Position numbers and translations under genes: made by a program
DNA from: Methylobacterium sp. J-078
GTDB lineage: Bacteria > Pseudomonadota > Alphaproteobacteria > Rhizobiales > Beijerinckiaceae
DNA: 64,000 nt
Reading direction: 5' to 3'
NCBI RefSeq assembly: GCF_022829285.1
Contig: NZ_JAKSYI010000055.1
Coordinates: 236,074 to 300,073, forward strand
The notes under the pieces: generated by a model
Databases searched by the model: none
The model's input: only the letters and a program-made list of their open reading frames with translations
What the model was told of the DNA's origin: nothing
Shown here: one piece after another, positions 1 through 8,179 of the stretch
How positions within the stretch are numbered: the first letter of the stretch is position 1
Layout of the letters: each line of letters opens with the position of its first letter

Positions 1-607
1 ACGGCATCGCCCAGGAGTGCATGACGTCGGCAGCGGTGACCTGGATCTTAACGATCTTGTTCACCGGCACGACCATGTCGTTGTCGGTGCCGAGCAGCTT
101 CGGCTGCTTGTCCTCGTCGAGGTTGGCGTCGAACGTGAAGCCGCCGCCGTTCTCCACGGCCGGGTACTCGTAGGACCAGTACCAGGCGTGGCCGATGACC
201 TTCACCAGCACGTCGGCCTTCGGGTCCGAGAGCTGCGTGCGCAGCAGGCGGAACGACGGAATCGCGACGGCCACCAGGATCAGCACCGGGACGATGGTCC
301 AGGCGACTTCGATCATGGTGTTGTGGGTGGTCTTCGACGGTGTCGGGTTCGCCTTCTCGCTGAAGCGGAAGACGCAATAGAGGATCAGGCCGAGCACGAA
401 CAGCGAGATGCCGAACGAGAGCCAGTGCATGCCGTGCTCGAACGAATGGATGTCCCGTGCGTTCTCGGTGACGGCGACCTGACGGTCCATCTGCCACGGC
501 ACGGGCTGGCCGATGCCGGCGGCGAGCGCCGACGACGATGAGACGAGGAACGCGCCGAGCGCGGCAAGCCCCCATGATGACCGGTGTTGCGCCTGCGTCG
601 TCCGCAT
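1..607 (-). CDS. coxB: Cytochrome c oxidase subunit II (aa3-type), C-terminus cut by window edge
   Basis: Subunit II of the terminal heme-copper oxidase carries the CuA centre that accepts electrons from cytochrome c at the periplasmic face of the inner membrane. The 202 codons present show a cleavable signal peptide (about residues 1-29, ending SSALA-A), a first membrane helix at about 62-82 (WLSFGISLFVLGLILYCVF), a second at about 101-119 (VAWTIVPVLILVAVAIPSF), and the aromatic stretch HAWYWSYEYP typical of the family. The sequence ends at HSWAMP, where His197 should be the first CuA ligand. The remaining CuA ligands lie outside the window. The start at 607 gives a proper signal peptide. 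It is divergent from the LysR gene at 930. Family assignment is secure; only the 3' end is missing. Confidence 0.96.
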   Translation of the reverse strand, partial: MRTTQAQHRSSWGLAALGAFLVSSSSALAAGIGQPVPWQMDRQVAVTENARDIHSFEHGMHWLSFGISLFVLGLILYCVFRFSEKANPTPSKTTHNTMIEVAWTIVPVLILVAVAIPSFRLLRTQLSDPKADVLVKVIGHAWYWSYEYPAVENGGGFTFDANLDEDKQPKLLGTDNDMVVPVNKIVKIQVTAADVMHSWAMP

Positions 608-929
608 GTGCCTCTCTTGGCTCCCCGTGATTGTGATCGACGATGCCGCGCGTCTTGCTGGCTTTAGATGAAATCGCAAGTGCATTTCGCGGACCGCGAG
701 CCATGCGCGGGGATAAACCCACGTCTGGCCGATTGGCGCTTCAGACCACATGGTTGAAGGGTGCGCAACCGCAACAGCGTCGCATCATGCACCTTCCCGC
801 ACGGTCTTGGCCTCGACTCGGGCGTTTGACCGTCTATCGAGGGTGTGCGGGCAGTTCGCCTGCGCTTGCAGGTATTCAAAACGCCAGAGGCCCCCGCCGC
901 CGGGGCATCCCTCAAGCCGAGGTCCGCGC
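608..929. other. Divergent intergenic region between coxB and the LysR gene
   Basis: About 320 bases that must hold the coxB promoter (leftward) and the LysR promoter (rightward). Open frames cross it, but their translations are rich in Arg/Pro/Cys and look like nothing known. I see no RNA gene, hairpin or clear -35/-10 pair that I would defend. Confidence 0.5.
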
Positions 930-1838
930 GTGATCGATCGACTGGAATTCATCCTGGCGCTGGCTCGCGAACGCCATTTCGGACGGGCCGCCCAGGCGTG
1001 CAACGTCTCGCAGCAGACCCTCTCGGCGGGGGTGAAGCAACTCGAGGATCGCCTCGGCGTCCTTCTCGTCCAGCGCGGCTCCCGCTTCCAGGGCTTCACG
1101 CCGGAGGGGGAGCGCGTGCTGGAATGGGCGCGCCGCATCGTCGGTGACGCGCGCGCCATGCGCGAGGAGGTGGCGAGCCTCCGGCGCGGCCTCTCCGGCA
1201 CCCTGCGGCTCGCGGCGATCCCCACCGCGACGCCGATCGTCGCTGCCCTGACCACGCCCTTCCGCGCCCGGCATCCAAACGTGCGCTTTTCCGTGCAGTC
1301 GACCACCTCGGGCGAGATCGGGCGCCTCATCGCCGATCTCGAGATCGACGCGGGCATCACCTATCTGGAGAACGAGCCCCTGGGCCGGCTCAGCGCGGTC
1401 CCGCTCTACCGGGAGCGCTACCGCCTGCTGACGGCCATCGACGGCGTCTTCGGGGGCCGGGACGCCGTCACCTGGGACGAGGTGGCGAGCCTGCCGCTCT
1501 GCCTGCTCACGCCGGACATGCAGAACCGGCGCATCATCGACCGGCAACTCCTGAAGGCCGGCACCGAGTCCGCCCCGCTCCTCGAATCGAACTCGATGAT
1601 CGTACTCCTGACCCATGTCCGCACCGCCAAATGGGCCAGCATCATGCCGGCGGTCCTGGCCGATACCTTCCGGCTGAACGACCGCATCCGCGCGGTGCCC
1701 ATCATGGACCCCGACCTGAGCCACTCCGTCGGTCTCGTGGTGCCGGAGCGCGAACCGATGACGCCCCTCTGCGCGGGGCTCATCGTAGAGGCGCGCAACG
1801 CAGCCCCGGGCATCGCGGAGATGATCGACGTCCTCTGA
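930..1838 (+). CDS. LysR-family transcriptional regulator, probable regulator of the fds operon
   Basis: The 302-residue product has usual LysR length. The N-terminal winged helix-turn-helix spans about residues 1-60 (RHFGRAAQACNVSQQTLSAG, then LEDRLGVLLVQR), followed by a linker helix and a periplasmic-binding-protein-like effector domain at about 88-300. The GTG at 930 is chosen because it puts the HTH at the very N-terminus (IDRLEFILALARE); upstream in-frame starts would add a low-complexity tail that LysR proteins lack. It lies 166 bases upstream of fdsG on the same strand. LysR-type regulators called FdsR sit beside fds operons in other proteobacteria, so formate-responsive control of fds is likely but inferred. 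The ligand is unknown. Confidence 0.9.
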   Translation: MIDRLEFILALARERHFGRAAQACNVSQQTLSAGVKQLEDRLGVLLVQRGSRFQGFTPEGERVLEWARRIVGDARAMREEVASLRRGLSGTLRLAAIPTATPIVAALTTPFRARHPNVRFSVQSTTSGEIGRLIADLEIDAGITYLENEPLGRLSAVPLYRERYRLLTAIDGVFGGRDAVTWDEVASLPLCLLTPDMQNRRIIDRQLLKAGTESAPLLESNSMIVLLTHVRTAKWASIMPAVLADTFRLNDRIRAVPIMDPDLSHSVGLVVPEREPMTPLCAGLIVEARNAAPGIAEMIDVL

Positions 1839-1882
1839 AAAGAATTTGAGACAGCCTCAAAAGCCGACGCTGTCGCTCACGT

Positions 1883-1897
1883 TTTTGCGTCGCAAAA
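1883..1897. promoter_or_regulatory. Palindrome upstream of fdsG (TTTTGCG-T-CGCAAAA)
   Basis: A perfect 7-base inverted repeat around one base, located between the LysR gene and fdsG. Position and symmetry fit an operator or activator site for fds; the protein that binds it is not shown by the sequence. Confidence 0.5.
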
Positions 1898-1915
1898 TCG
1901 TATTTCGACAAAAAT

Positions 1916-1932
1916 CCGTTGTCGGACAACGG
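1916..1932. promoter_or_regulatory. Second palindrome upstream of fdsG (CCGTTGTC-G-GACAACGG)
   Basis: A perfect 8-base inverted repeat around one base, centred 33-34 bases (about three helical turns) downstream of the first palindrome and about 80 bases before the fdsG start. LysR proteins commonly bind two adjacent dyad sites, so this pair is a candidate recognition/activation site set for the upstream LysR protein. Confidence 0.5.
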
Positions 1933-2004
1933 AACTGCACGATTGATCATCCCGCACCGAGATTCCACCCTGGAACCAGAACAAGATAAGTCTGGGTAGG
2001 AACA

Positions 2005-2478
2005 ATGGTGCCGAACGAGCCCTGGAGCGAGCCCCGCGCCGCCGGGATCATCGCCGAACACATCCACCTTGAGGGCGCGACCCTGCCGATCCTGCACGCC
2101 CTACAGGAGACCTTCGGCTACGTCGACGAGGGTGCCGTCCCGCTGATCGCGGATGCGCTCAATCTGTCGCGGGCCGAGGTCCACGGCTGCATCACCTTCT
2201 ATCATGATTTCCGCCGCGCCCCGGCCGGCCGCCATCAGGTGAAGCTCTGTCGGGCCGAGGCCTGCCAGGCCATGGGATCGGACGCCCTGCACGCCCAGAT
2301 CCTCGCGCGCCTCGGAATCGATTGGCACGAGACCACGGCGGACGGCCAGGTCACCGTCGAGCCGGTCTACTGCCTCGGCCTCTGCGCCAACGGCCCCGGC
2401 GCCCTCATCGACGACGAGCCCCTGGCCCGGCTCACCGCCGACTCACTGGAATCGGCCTTGGCCGAGGTGAAGTCATGA
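2005..2478 (+). CDS. fdsG: NAD-dependent formate dehydrogenase gamma subunit (NuoE-like)
   Basis: The small iron-sulfur subunit of the cytoplasmic molybdenum formate dehydrogenase; with FdsB it passes electrons from formate to NAD+. The 157-residue protein has the NuoE/thioredoxin-like fold pattern and the four [2Fe-2S] ligands Cys82, Cys87, Cys123 and Cys127 (LCRAEAC and YCLGLC). The helical N-terminal part contains ITFYHDFR, matching the ITFY-x-F motif of NuoE proteins. The ATG follows a GTAGGAA ribosome-binding sequence. Its stop overlaps the fdsB start (ATGA), so the two are translationally coupled. Gene order G-B-A-(fdhD)-D matches the fds operons of Cupriavidus and FDH2 of Methylobacterium. 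Confidence 0.95.
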   Translation: MVPNEPWSEPRAAGIIAEHIHLEGATLPILHALQETFGYVDEGAVPLIADALNLSRAEVHGCITFYHDFRRAPAGRHQVKLCRAEACQAMGSDALHAQILARLGIDWHETTADGQVTVEPVYCLGLCANGPGALIDDEPLARLTADSLESALAEVKS

Positions 2479-4034
2479 GCGTCACCCTCTACGTCCCCCG
2501 CGACGCCGTCGCCCTCGGGCTCGGGGCCAACCGCGTCGCTCGCGCCCTGTTCGCCGGAGCCGAGCGGCGAGGCCTCGACGTCACCATCGTGCGCACGGGT
2601 TCGCGCGGGATGCTCTGGCTGGAACCGATGATCGAGGTCGGCACGGCCGAAGGCCGCATCGCCTACGGCCCCGTCACCCTCGGCGACGTCGATGGCCTGC
2701 TCGATGCCGGTCTGGTTAATGGCGGGGCGCATGCTCTGCGCCTCGGCGACCCCGAAAAGATCCCCTACCTCGCCCGCCAGCATCGCCTGACCTTCCAGCG
2801 CTGCGGCGTCGTCGATCCGGTCTCGGTGGCGGATTACCGAGCCCACGGCGGCTACAGGGGCCTCGAAGAGGCTCTGAAGCGCGATGCCGCCGGCATCGTT
2901 GCGGAAGTGCGCGAGTCGGGCCTGCGCGGCCGCGGCGGCGCGGGCTTCCCGGCCGGCATCAAGTGGAACACGGTGATGCTGGCGCAGTCGCACCAGAAAT
3001 ACGTGGTCTGCAACGCTGACGAGGGCGATTCCGGCACCTTCGCCGATCGCATGATGATGGAGGGCGACCCCTTCAACCTCATCGAGGGCATGACCATTGC
3101 GGGAATCGCGACGGGCGCTACGCGCGGCTACATCTACCTGCGCTCCGAGTATCCCCAGGCCTTCGCGACCCTGAAGGAGGCGATCGCCAACGGCATCAAG
3201 GTGGGCGTCCTCGGCGCCGACGTGATGGGTTCGGGCAAGGCCTTCCACCTCGAGGTCCGCCTCGGGGCGGGTGCCTACATCTGCGGCGAGGAGACCTCGC
3301 TGCTGGAGAGCCTGGAGGGCCGTCGCGGCATCGTGCGCGCCAAGCCGCCGATCCCGGCCCTGAAGGGCTTCCTCGGCCAGCCGACGCTGGTCAACAACGT
3401 CATGACCTTCACGGCCGTGCCCTACATCCTGGAGCACGGCGCCAAGGCCTATGCCGAGTACGGCATGGGCCGCTCGCTCGGGACGCTCGCGATCCAGCTC
3501 GCCGGCAACATCAAGCACGGCGGCCTGATCGAGTACGCCTTCGGCATCACCTTACGCGAGATCATCGAGGATTTCGGTGGCGGCACTCAGAGCGGCCGCC
3601 CGGTCCGCGCGGTGCAGGTGGGCGGTCCGCTCGGCGCCTACTTCCCCGACCATCTCCTCGATACGCCGCTGGATTACGAGGCGATGGCGGCAAAGAAGGG
3701 CCTCGTCGGCCATGGCGGCATCGTGGTGTTCGACGACACCGTCGATATGGCCAAGCAGGCCCGTTTCGCCTTCGAATTCTGCGCGGTCGAGTCGTGCGGC
3801 AAATGCACGCCCTGCCGCATCGGCGCGACGCGCGGCGTCGAGACCATGGACAAGGTCATCGCGGGTATCCGCCCGACCGAGAACCTCGCCGTGGTCGCCG
3901 ACCTCTGCGACGTGATGACGGACGGCTCGCTCTGCGCCATGGGCGGCCTCACGCCGATGCCCGTCATGAGCGCGATCACCCACTTTCCCGAGGATTTCCA
4001 GCAGCGCGGACCCATGTCCGTCGCCGCCGAGTAA
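2475..4034 (+). CDS. fdsB: NAD-dependent formate dehydrogenase beta subunit (NuoF-like, FMN and NAD binding)
   Basis: The diaphorase subunit: it takes electrons from the FdsA/FdsG iron-sulfur chain through FMN to NAD+. The 519-residue protein starts with a thioredoxin-like module (about 1-110). The NuoF core follows: FMN site GRGGAGFPAG near 151-160, NAD/FMN site GAGAYICGEETSLLESLEG near 265-283, and [4Fe-4S] ligands Cys441, Cys444, Cys447 (ESCGKCTPC) and Cys487 (LCAMGG). The ATG at 2475 is set by the four-base overlap with fdsG. An earlier in-frame start exists inside fdsG but would add unrelated sequence. Thirteen bases separate it from fdsA. All cofactor motifs are intact, so it should be active. 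Confidence 0.96.
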   Translation: MSVTLYVPRDAVALGLGANRVARALFAGAERRGLDVTIVRTGSRGMLWLEPMIEVGTAEGRIAYGPVTLGDVDGLLDAGLVNGGAHALRLGDPEKIPYLARQHRLTFQRCGVVDPVSVADYRAHGGYRGLEEALKRDAAGIVAEVRESGLRGRGGAGFPAGIKWNTVMLAQSHQKYVVCNADEGDSGTFADRMMMEGDPFNLIEGMTIAGIATGATRGYIYLRSEYPQAFATLKEAIANGIKVGVLGADVMGSGKAFHLEVRLGAGAYICGEETSLLESLEGRRGIVRAKPPIPALKGFLGQPTLVNNVMTFTAVPYILEHGAKAYAEYGMGRSLGTLAIQLAGNIKHGGLIEYAFGITLREIIEDFGGGTQSGRPVRAVQVGGPLGAYFPDHLLDTPLDYEAMAAKKGLVGHGGIVVFDDTVDMAKQARFAFEFCAVESCGKCTPCRIGATRGVETMDKVIAGIRPTENLAVVADLCDVMTDGSLCAMGGLTPMPVMSAITHFPEDFQQRGPMSVAAE

Positions 4035-4047
4035 GGAGGCGCGATCC

Positions 4048-6909
4048 ATGGCCCTCATCAAAGAGATCGATTACGGCACCCCGATCCGGGTGAACGAGCA
4101 GACCGTGACGCTCACCATCGACGGCATGAGCGTCACCGTCCCGGCCGGCACCTCGGTCATGGCCGCCGCCATGCACGCGGGCACCGCGATCCCCAAGCTC
4201 TGCGCCACCGATTCGCTGGAAGCCTTCGGCTCCTGCCGCCTCTGCCTCGTGGAGATCGAGGGCCGGCGCGGCACGCCCGCCTCCTGCACCACGCCCGCCG
4301 AGAACGGCATGGTGGTCTCGACCCAGACGGACAAGCTCGCCAAGCTCCGCAAGGGCGTGATGGAGCTCTACATCTCCGATCACCCCCTCGACTGTTTGAC
4401 CTGCGCGGCCAACGGCGACTGCGAATTGCAGGACATGGCCGGCGCCGTGGGCTTGCGCGACGTGCGCTACGGCTATGACGGGGCCAACCACGTCAAGCCG
4501 ACCTCCGAACAGTACCTGCCCAAGGACACCTCGAATCCGTACTTCACCTACGATCCCTCGAAGTGCATCGTCTGCAACCGCTGCGTGCGCGCCTGCGAGG
4601 AGACGCAGGGGACCTTCGCGCTGACGATTTCGGGGCGCGGCTTCGACAGCCGCGTGGCCGCCGGGCCGACAGACTTCATGAACTCGGAATGCGTCTCCTG
4701 CGGTGCCTGCGTGCAGGCCTGCCCGACCGCGACGCTCCAGGAAAAGTCGATCATCGAGCACGGCCAGCCGGACCATTCCGAGATCACCACCTGCGCCTAT
4801 TGCGGCGTCGGCTGCTCGTTCAAGGCCGAGATGCAGGGCACCCGCATCGTCCGCATGGTCCCTTACAAGGGCGGCAAGGCGAACGAGGGCCATTCCTGCG
4901 TGAAGGGCCGCTTCGCCTACGGCTACGCCACCCACAAGGACCGCATCACCAAGCCGATGATCCGCGACAAGATCACGGACCCCTGGCAGGAAGTTTCGTG
5001 GGAGGTCGCGATCGACCGCGCCGCCTCCGAGTTCAAGCGCATTCAGGCGAAGTACGGCAAGGATTCGGTCGGCGGCATCACCTCGTCCCGCTGCACCAAC
5101 GAGGAGGCCTACCTCGTCCAGAAGCTGGTGCGGGCGGCCTTCGGCAACAACAACGTCGACACCTGCGCCCGCGTCTGCCATTCGCCCACCGGCTACGGCC
5201 TGATGTCGACGCTCGGCACTTCGGCCGGCACGCAGGACTTCGCCTCCGTGGCGCATTCCGACGTGATCCTGGTGATCGGCGCCAACCCTACCGACGGCCA
5301 CCCGGTCTTCGCCTCGCGCATGAAGAAACGCCTGCGCGAGGGCGCCAAGCTCATCGTCGCCGATCCGCGGAAGATCGACCTCGTCAAGTCGCCCCACATC
5401 AAGGCCGACCACCACCTGCCTCTGAAGCCCGGCTCGAACGTCGCCTTCATCAATTCGATGGCGCACGTCATCGTTACCGAAGGCCTCGTCGACGAGGCGT
5501 ACGTGCGCGAGCGCTGCGACCTCGGCGACTTCGAGGCATGGGCCCGCTTCGTGGCCGACGAGCGCCACTCGCCGGAAGCGCAGGCGACCTATACGGGCAT
5601 CGATCCGGCCGAGCTTCGCGCCGCCGCGCGTCTTTACGCCAAGGGGGGCGCCGCCGGCATCTATTACGGTCTCGGCGTCACCGAGCACAGCCAGGGCTCG
5701 ACCATGGTCATGGGCATGGCCAACATCGCCATGGCCACCGGCAACATCGGCATGCTGGGCGCCGGCGTGAACCCGCTGCGCGGCCAGAACAACGTTCAGG
5801 GCTCCTGCGACATGGGCTCGTTCCCGCACGAGCTGCCGGGCTACCGCCACGTCTCGGACGATGCCACCCGCGAGACCTTCGAATCGCTCTGGGGCGTCTC
5901 CCTCGACCAGCATCCGGGCCTGCGCATCACCAACATGCTGGATGAAGCCGTCGATGGCGCCTTCAAGGGCATGTACATCCAGGGTGAGGACATCGCGCAG
6001 TCCGATCCGGACACGCACCACGTCACCGCCGGCCTGATGGCGATGGAGTGCATCGTCATCCAGGACATCTTCCTCAACGAGACGGCGAAGTACGCCCACG
6101 TCTTCCTGCCGGGCGCATCGTTCCTGGAGAAGGACGGCACCTTCACCAACGCCGAGCGCCGCATCTCCCGCGTGCGCAAGGTGATGCCACCGCTCTCCGG
6201 CGTCGGCGACTGGGAGGGCACGATGCTGCTCTCGAACGCACTCGGCTACCCCATGAACTACAGCCACCCGAGCGAGATCATGGACGAGATTGCGTCCCTG
6301 ACCCCGAGCTTCGCGGGGGTCAGCTTCGCCAAGCTCGACGAGCTCGGATCGATCCAGTGGCCGTGCAACGACGCGGCCCCGCGCGGCACCCCGATGATGC
6401 ACGTGGACCGCTTCGTGCGGGGCCTCGGCAAGTTCATGATCACCGAGTACGTGCCCACCGAGGAGCGCACGGGTCCGCGCTTCCCGCTCATCCTCACCAC
6501 CGGCCGCATCCTGTCGCAGTACAATGTCGGCGCGCAGACCCGCCGCACCGAGAACTCGCGCTGGCACGAGGAGGACGTGCTGGAGATCCACCCCTTCGAC
6601 GCCGAGGTGCGCGGCATCGTGGACGGCGATCTCGTCGCCCTTGAGAGCCGCTCGGGCGACATCGCCCTGAAGGCCATCGTGTCCGAGCGCATGCAGCCCG
6701 GCGTGGTGTATACGACCTTCCACCACGCCAAGACCGGCGCCAACGTGATCACCACCGACTACTCGGACTGGGCCACCAACTGCCCCGAGTACAAGGTCAC
6801 GGCGGTGCAGGTCCGGCGGACGAACCGCCCCTCCGACTGGCAGGCGCGCTTCTTCGAGGAAGATTTCTCGCTGACCCGGATTGCGACCCAGCTGAATGCG
6901 GCCGAGTGA
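4048..6909 (+). CDS. fdsA: NAD-dependent formate dehydrogenase alpha subunit (Mo-bisMGD catalytic subunit)
   Basis: The catalytic subunit that oxidises formate to CO2. In 953 residues the order is: [2Fe-2S] ferredoxin domain (Cys52, 63, 66, 80), NuoG-like His-Cys3 cluster (His112, Cys116, 119, 125), two ferredoxin-type [4Fe-4S] sets (Cys173/176/179/183 and Cys215/218/221/225), the cluster next to the molybdenum site (Cys249, 252, 256, 284), then the molybdopterin domain. The metal ligand is Cys377 followed by His378 in CARVCHSPT, so it is a cysteine rather than selenocysteine enzyme. Arg578 in NPLRGQNNVQG corresponds to the conserved active-site arginine. A GGAGG ribosome site precedes the ATG. 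Molybdenum rather than tungsten is inferred from the FDH2/Fds family. Confidence 0.97.
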   Translation: MALIKEIDYGTPIRVNEQTVTLTIDGMSVTVPAGTSVMAAAMHAGTAIPKLCATDSLEAFGSCRLCLVEIEGRRGTPASCTTPAENGMVVSTQTDKLAKLRKGVMELYISDHPLDCLTCAANGDCELQDMAGAVGLRDVRYGYDGANHVKPTSEQYLPKDTSNPYFTYDPSKCIVCNRCVRACEETQGTFALTISGRGFDSRVAAGPTDFMNSECVSCGACVQACPTATLQEKSIIEHGQPDHSEITTCAYCGVGCSFKAEMQGTRIVRMVPYKGGKANEGHSCVKGRFAYGYATHKDRITKPMIRDKITDPWQEVSWEVAIDRAASEFKRIQAKYGKDSVGGITSSRCTNEEAYLVQKLVRAAFGNNNVDTCARVCHSPTGYGLMSTLGTSAGTQDFASVAHSDVILVIGANPTDGHPVFASRMKKRLREGAKLIVADPRKIDLVKSPHIKADHHLPLKPGSNVAFINSMAHVIVTEGLVDEAYVRERCDLGDFEAWARFVADERHSPEAQATYTGIDPAELRAAARLYAKGGAAGIYYGLGVTEHSQGSTMVMGMANIAMATGNIGMLGAGVNPLRGQNNVQGSCDMGSFPHELPGYRHVSDDATRETFESLWGVSLDQHPGLRITNMLDEAVDGAFKGMYIQGEDIAQSDPDTHHVTAGLMAMECIVIQDIFLNETAKYAHVFLPGASFLEKDGTFTNAERRISRVRKVMPPLSGVGDWEGTMLLSNALGYPMNYSHPSEIMDEIASLTPSFAGVSFAKLDELGSIQWPCNDAAPRGTPMMHVDRFVRGLGKFMITEYVPTEERTGPRFPLILTTGRILSQYNVGAQTRRTENSRWHEEDVLEIHPFDAEVRGIVDGDLVALESRSGDIALKAIVSERMQPGVVYTTFHHAKTGANVITTDYSDWATNCPEYKVTAVQVRRTNRPSDWQARFFEEDFSLTRIATQLNAAE

Positions 6910-7765
6910 CCAGGACAATCTGACGACGAACGACGGGGACGCGGCGGTCGAGACCGCCCGGCGCGTGCCCACCCTTGTCGTCGCCTACGACGACGCGGAG
7001 CCCCGTACCGGTACCCGGCCCCTCGCGGTCGAGATGCCGGTCAACCTCGTCTACGGCACCGTGCCTTACGCCGTGATGATGACGACGCCGGCCGACCTCG
7101 TGGACTTCGCCTACGGGTTCAGCCTCACCGAGGGCATCATCGCGGCGGCCGACGAGATCCGCTCGGTCCAGGTCGAGACGGACGCGGCGGAGGGCGGCAT
7201 GCGCCTCCTCGTCGACCTCGTGCCGGGGCGTCTGCGCGAGCACCTGGCCCGCAAGCGCGCCATGACGGGTCGCACCGGCTGCGGCGTCTGCGGGATCGAC
7301 GACCTCGCGTCCCTGCCCAAGGCCGAGGCACCGCTGCACGGGGCGCGGCGGGTCGGCATTGCGGCGATCCAGCGGGCACTCCTCGCCATGGGGGACGCGC
7401 AGGTGCTCAACGCGGAGACGCGGGCGGTGCACGCTGCGGCCTGGGCCGATCTCGACGGCACACTCGTCGCGCTCCGCGAGGATGTCGGGCGCCACAACGG
7501 CCTCGACAAGCTGATCGGCGCCCTGATTCGGCGCGGCACCGACCCGGCGGGCGGCTTCGTCGTCATCACCAGCCGGTGCTCGTTCGAGATGGTCGAGAAG
7601 GCCGCGAGCCTCGGCGCCACGGTGCTGGTGGCGATCTCGGCCCCGACCTCGCTCGCCATCGATCGGGCGCGCCTGCACGGCATGACGCTCTGCGCCATCG
7701 CCCGCTCCGACACCCTGACGGTCTTCACCGGCCGCGAACGCCTCGACCTTCCCGCGCAAACCTGA
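6896..7765 (+). CDS. fdhD: Formate dehydrogenase sulfurtransferase FdhD/FdsC
   Basis: FdhD takes sulfur from a cysteine desulfurase and hands it to the molybdenum cofactor, which formate dehydrogenases need for activity. The 289-residue protein holds the family motif TGCGVCG with Cys129 and Cys132, the loop cysteines essential in the E. coli enzyme, and the conserved blocks LREDVGRHNGLDKLIG and VITSRCSFEMVEKAA. The ATG at 6896 lies within the last codons of fdsA, giving a 14-base overlap. A later start is possible because the first 20 residues are not conserved-looking. Within the operon it serves FdsA; it may also serve the FDH4-like enzyme at 16101, which has no fdhD of its own nearby. Confidence 0.95.
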   Translation: MRPSDQDNLTTNDGDAAVETARRVPTLVVAYDDAEPRTGTRPLAVEMPVNLVYGTVPYAVMMTTPADLVDFAYGFSLTEGIIAAADEIRSVQVETDAAEGGMRLLVDLVPGRLREHLARKRAMTGRTGCGVCGIDDLASLPKAEAPLHGARRVGIAAIQRALLAMGDAQVLNAETRAVHAAAWADLDGTLVALREDVGRHNGLDKLIGALIRRGTDPAGGFVVITSRCSFEMVEKAASLGATVLVAISAPTSLAIDRARLHGMTLCAIARSDTLTVFTGRERLDLPAQT

Positions 7766-7807
7766 CCCCGCGCGAGCCCCGCCCCAGCGACAGAGTGATC
7801 CGAGCCC

Positions 7808-8098
7808 ATGAGCGCCCTGACGTCCGACCAGAAGCTGGCCCGCATGGCCAATCAGATCGCCACCTTCTTCCGCTCTTATCCGGAGGAGGAAGCTGTGGCC
7901 GGCATCCACAAGCACATCGTGGCGTTCTGGACGCCGAAGATGCGCGCCGCCCTGGAAGCCTACGGCCCGAACCCGGAGAGCGGCCTCGACCCCCTCGCGC
8001 TCCGGGCCCTTCAGGATACGCCGCAGGCCGACAGCCCCGTCCGTGCCGGCACCCGGGACCCGCATCTGCAGGGCGCCGGCGCCAGCGACGCCGGCTGA
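7808..8098 (+). CDS. fdsD: Formate dehydrogenase delta subunit
   Basis: A 96-residue protein matching FdsD by position (last gene of the fds operon), size, and the pattern KLARMANQIATFFRSYPEEE followed by HIVAFWTPKMRAAL. FdsD is needed for full formate dehydrogenase activity; in related systems it is thought to act in assembly or to bind the complex, with no cofactor of its own. The C-terminal 30 residues are low-complexity. The gap after fdhD is 42 bases and the gene is followed by a strong hairpin. Confidence 0.9.
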   Translation: MSALTSDQKLARMANQIATFFRSYPEEEAVAGIHKHIVAFWTPKMRAALEAYGPNPESGLDPLALRALQDTPQADSPVRAGTRDPHLQGAGASDAG

Positions 8099-8123
8099 GC
8101 CGTCGGCTCGGACCTTGAAACGA

Positions 8124-8158
8124 CGAAGGCCCGCGCGGGTGGTTCGCGCGGGCCTTCG
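8124..8158. terminator. Hairpin terminator between fdsD and the leftward gene at 8180
   Basis: A perfect 14-base-pair stem (left arm 8124-8137, right arm 8145-8158; arms CGAAGGCCCGCGCG and CGCGCGGGCCTTCG) with a seven-base loop sits between two convergent genes. There is no long T-run, but the stem is strong and its place suggests it ends transcription from both sides. Confidence 0.75.
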
Positions 8159-8179
8159 GTCCATTCGAGCGCCGGGCGC

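Noticed and set aside
3976..6972. A 998-codon open frame on the lower strand opposite fdsA
   Set aside because: Its translation is a monotonous mix of His, Gly, Ala, Arg and Asp with no domain; it mirrors the codon bias of the real gene in high-GC DNA.
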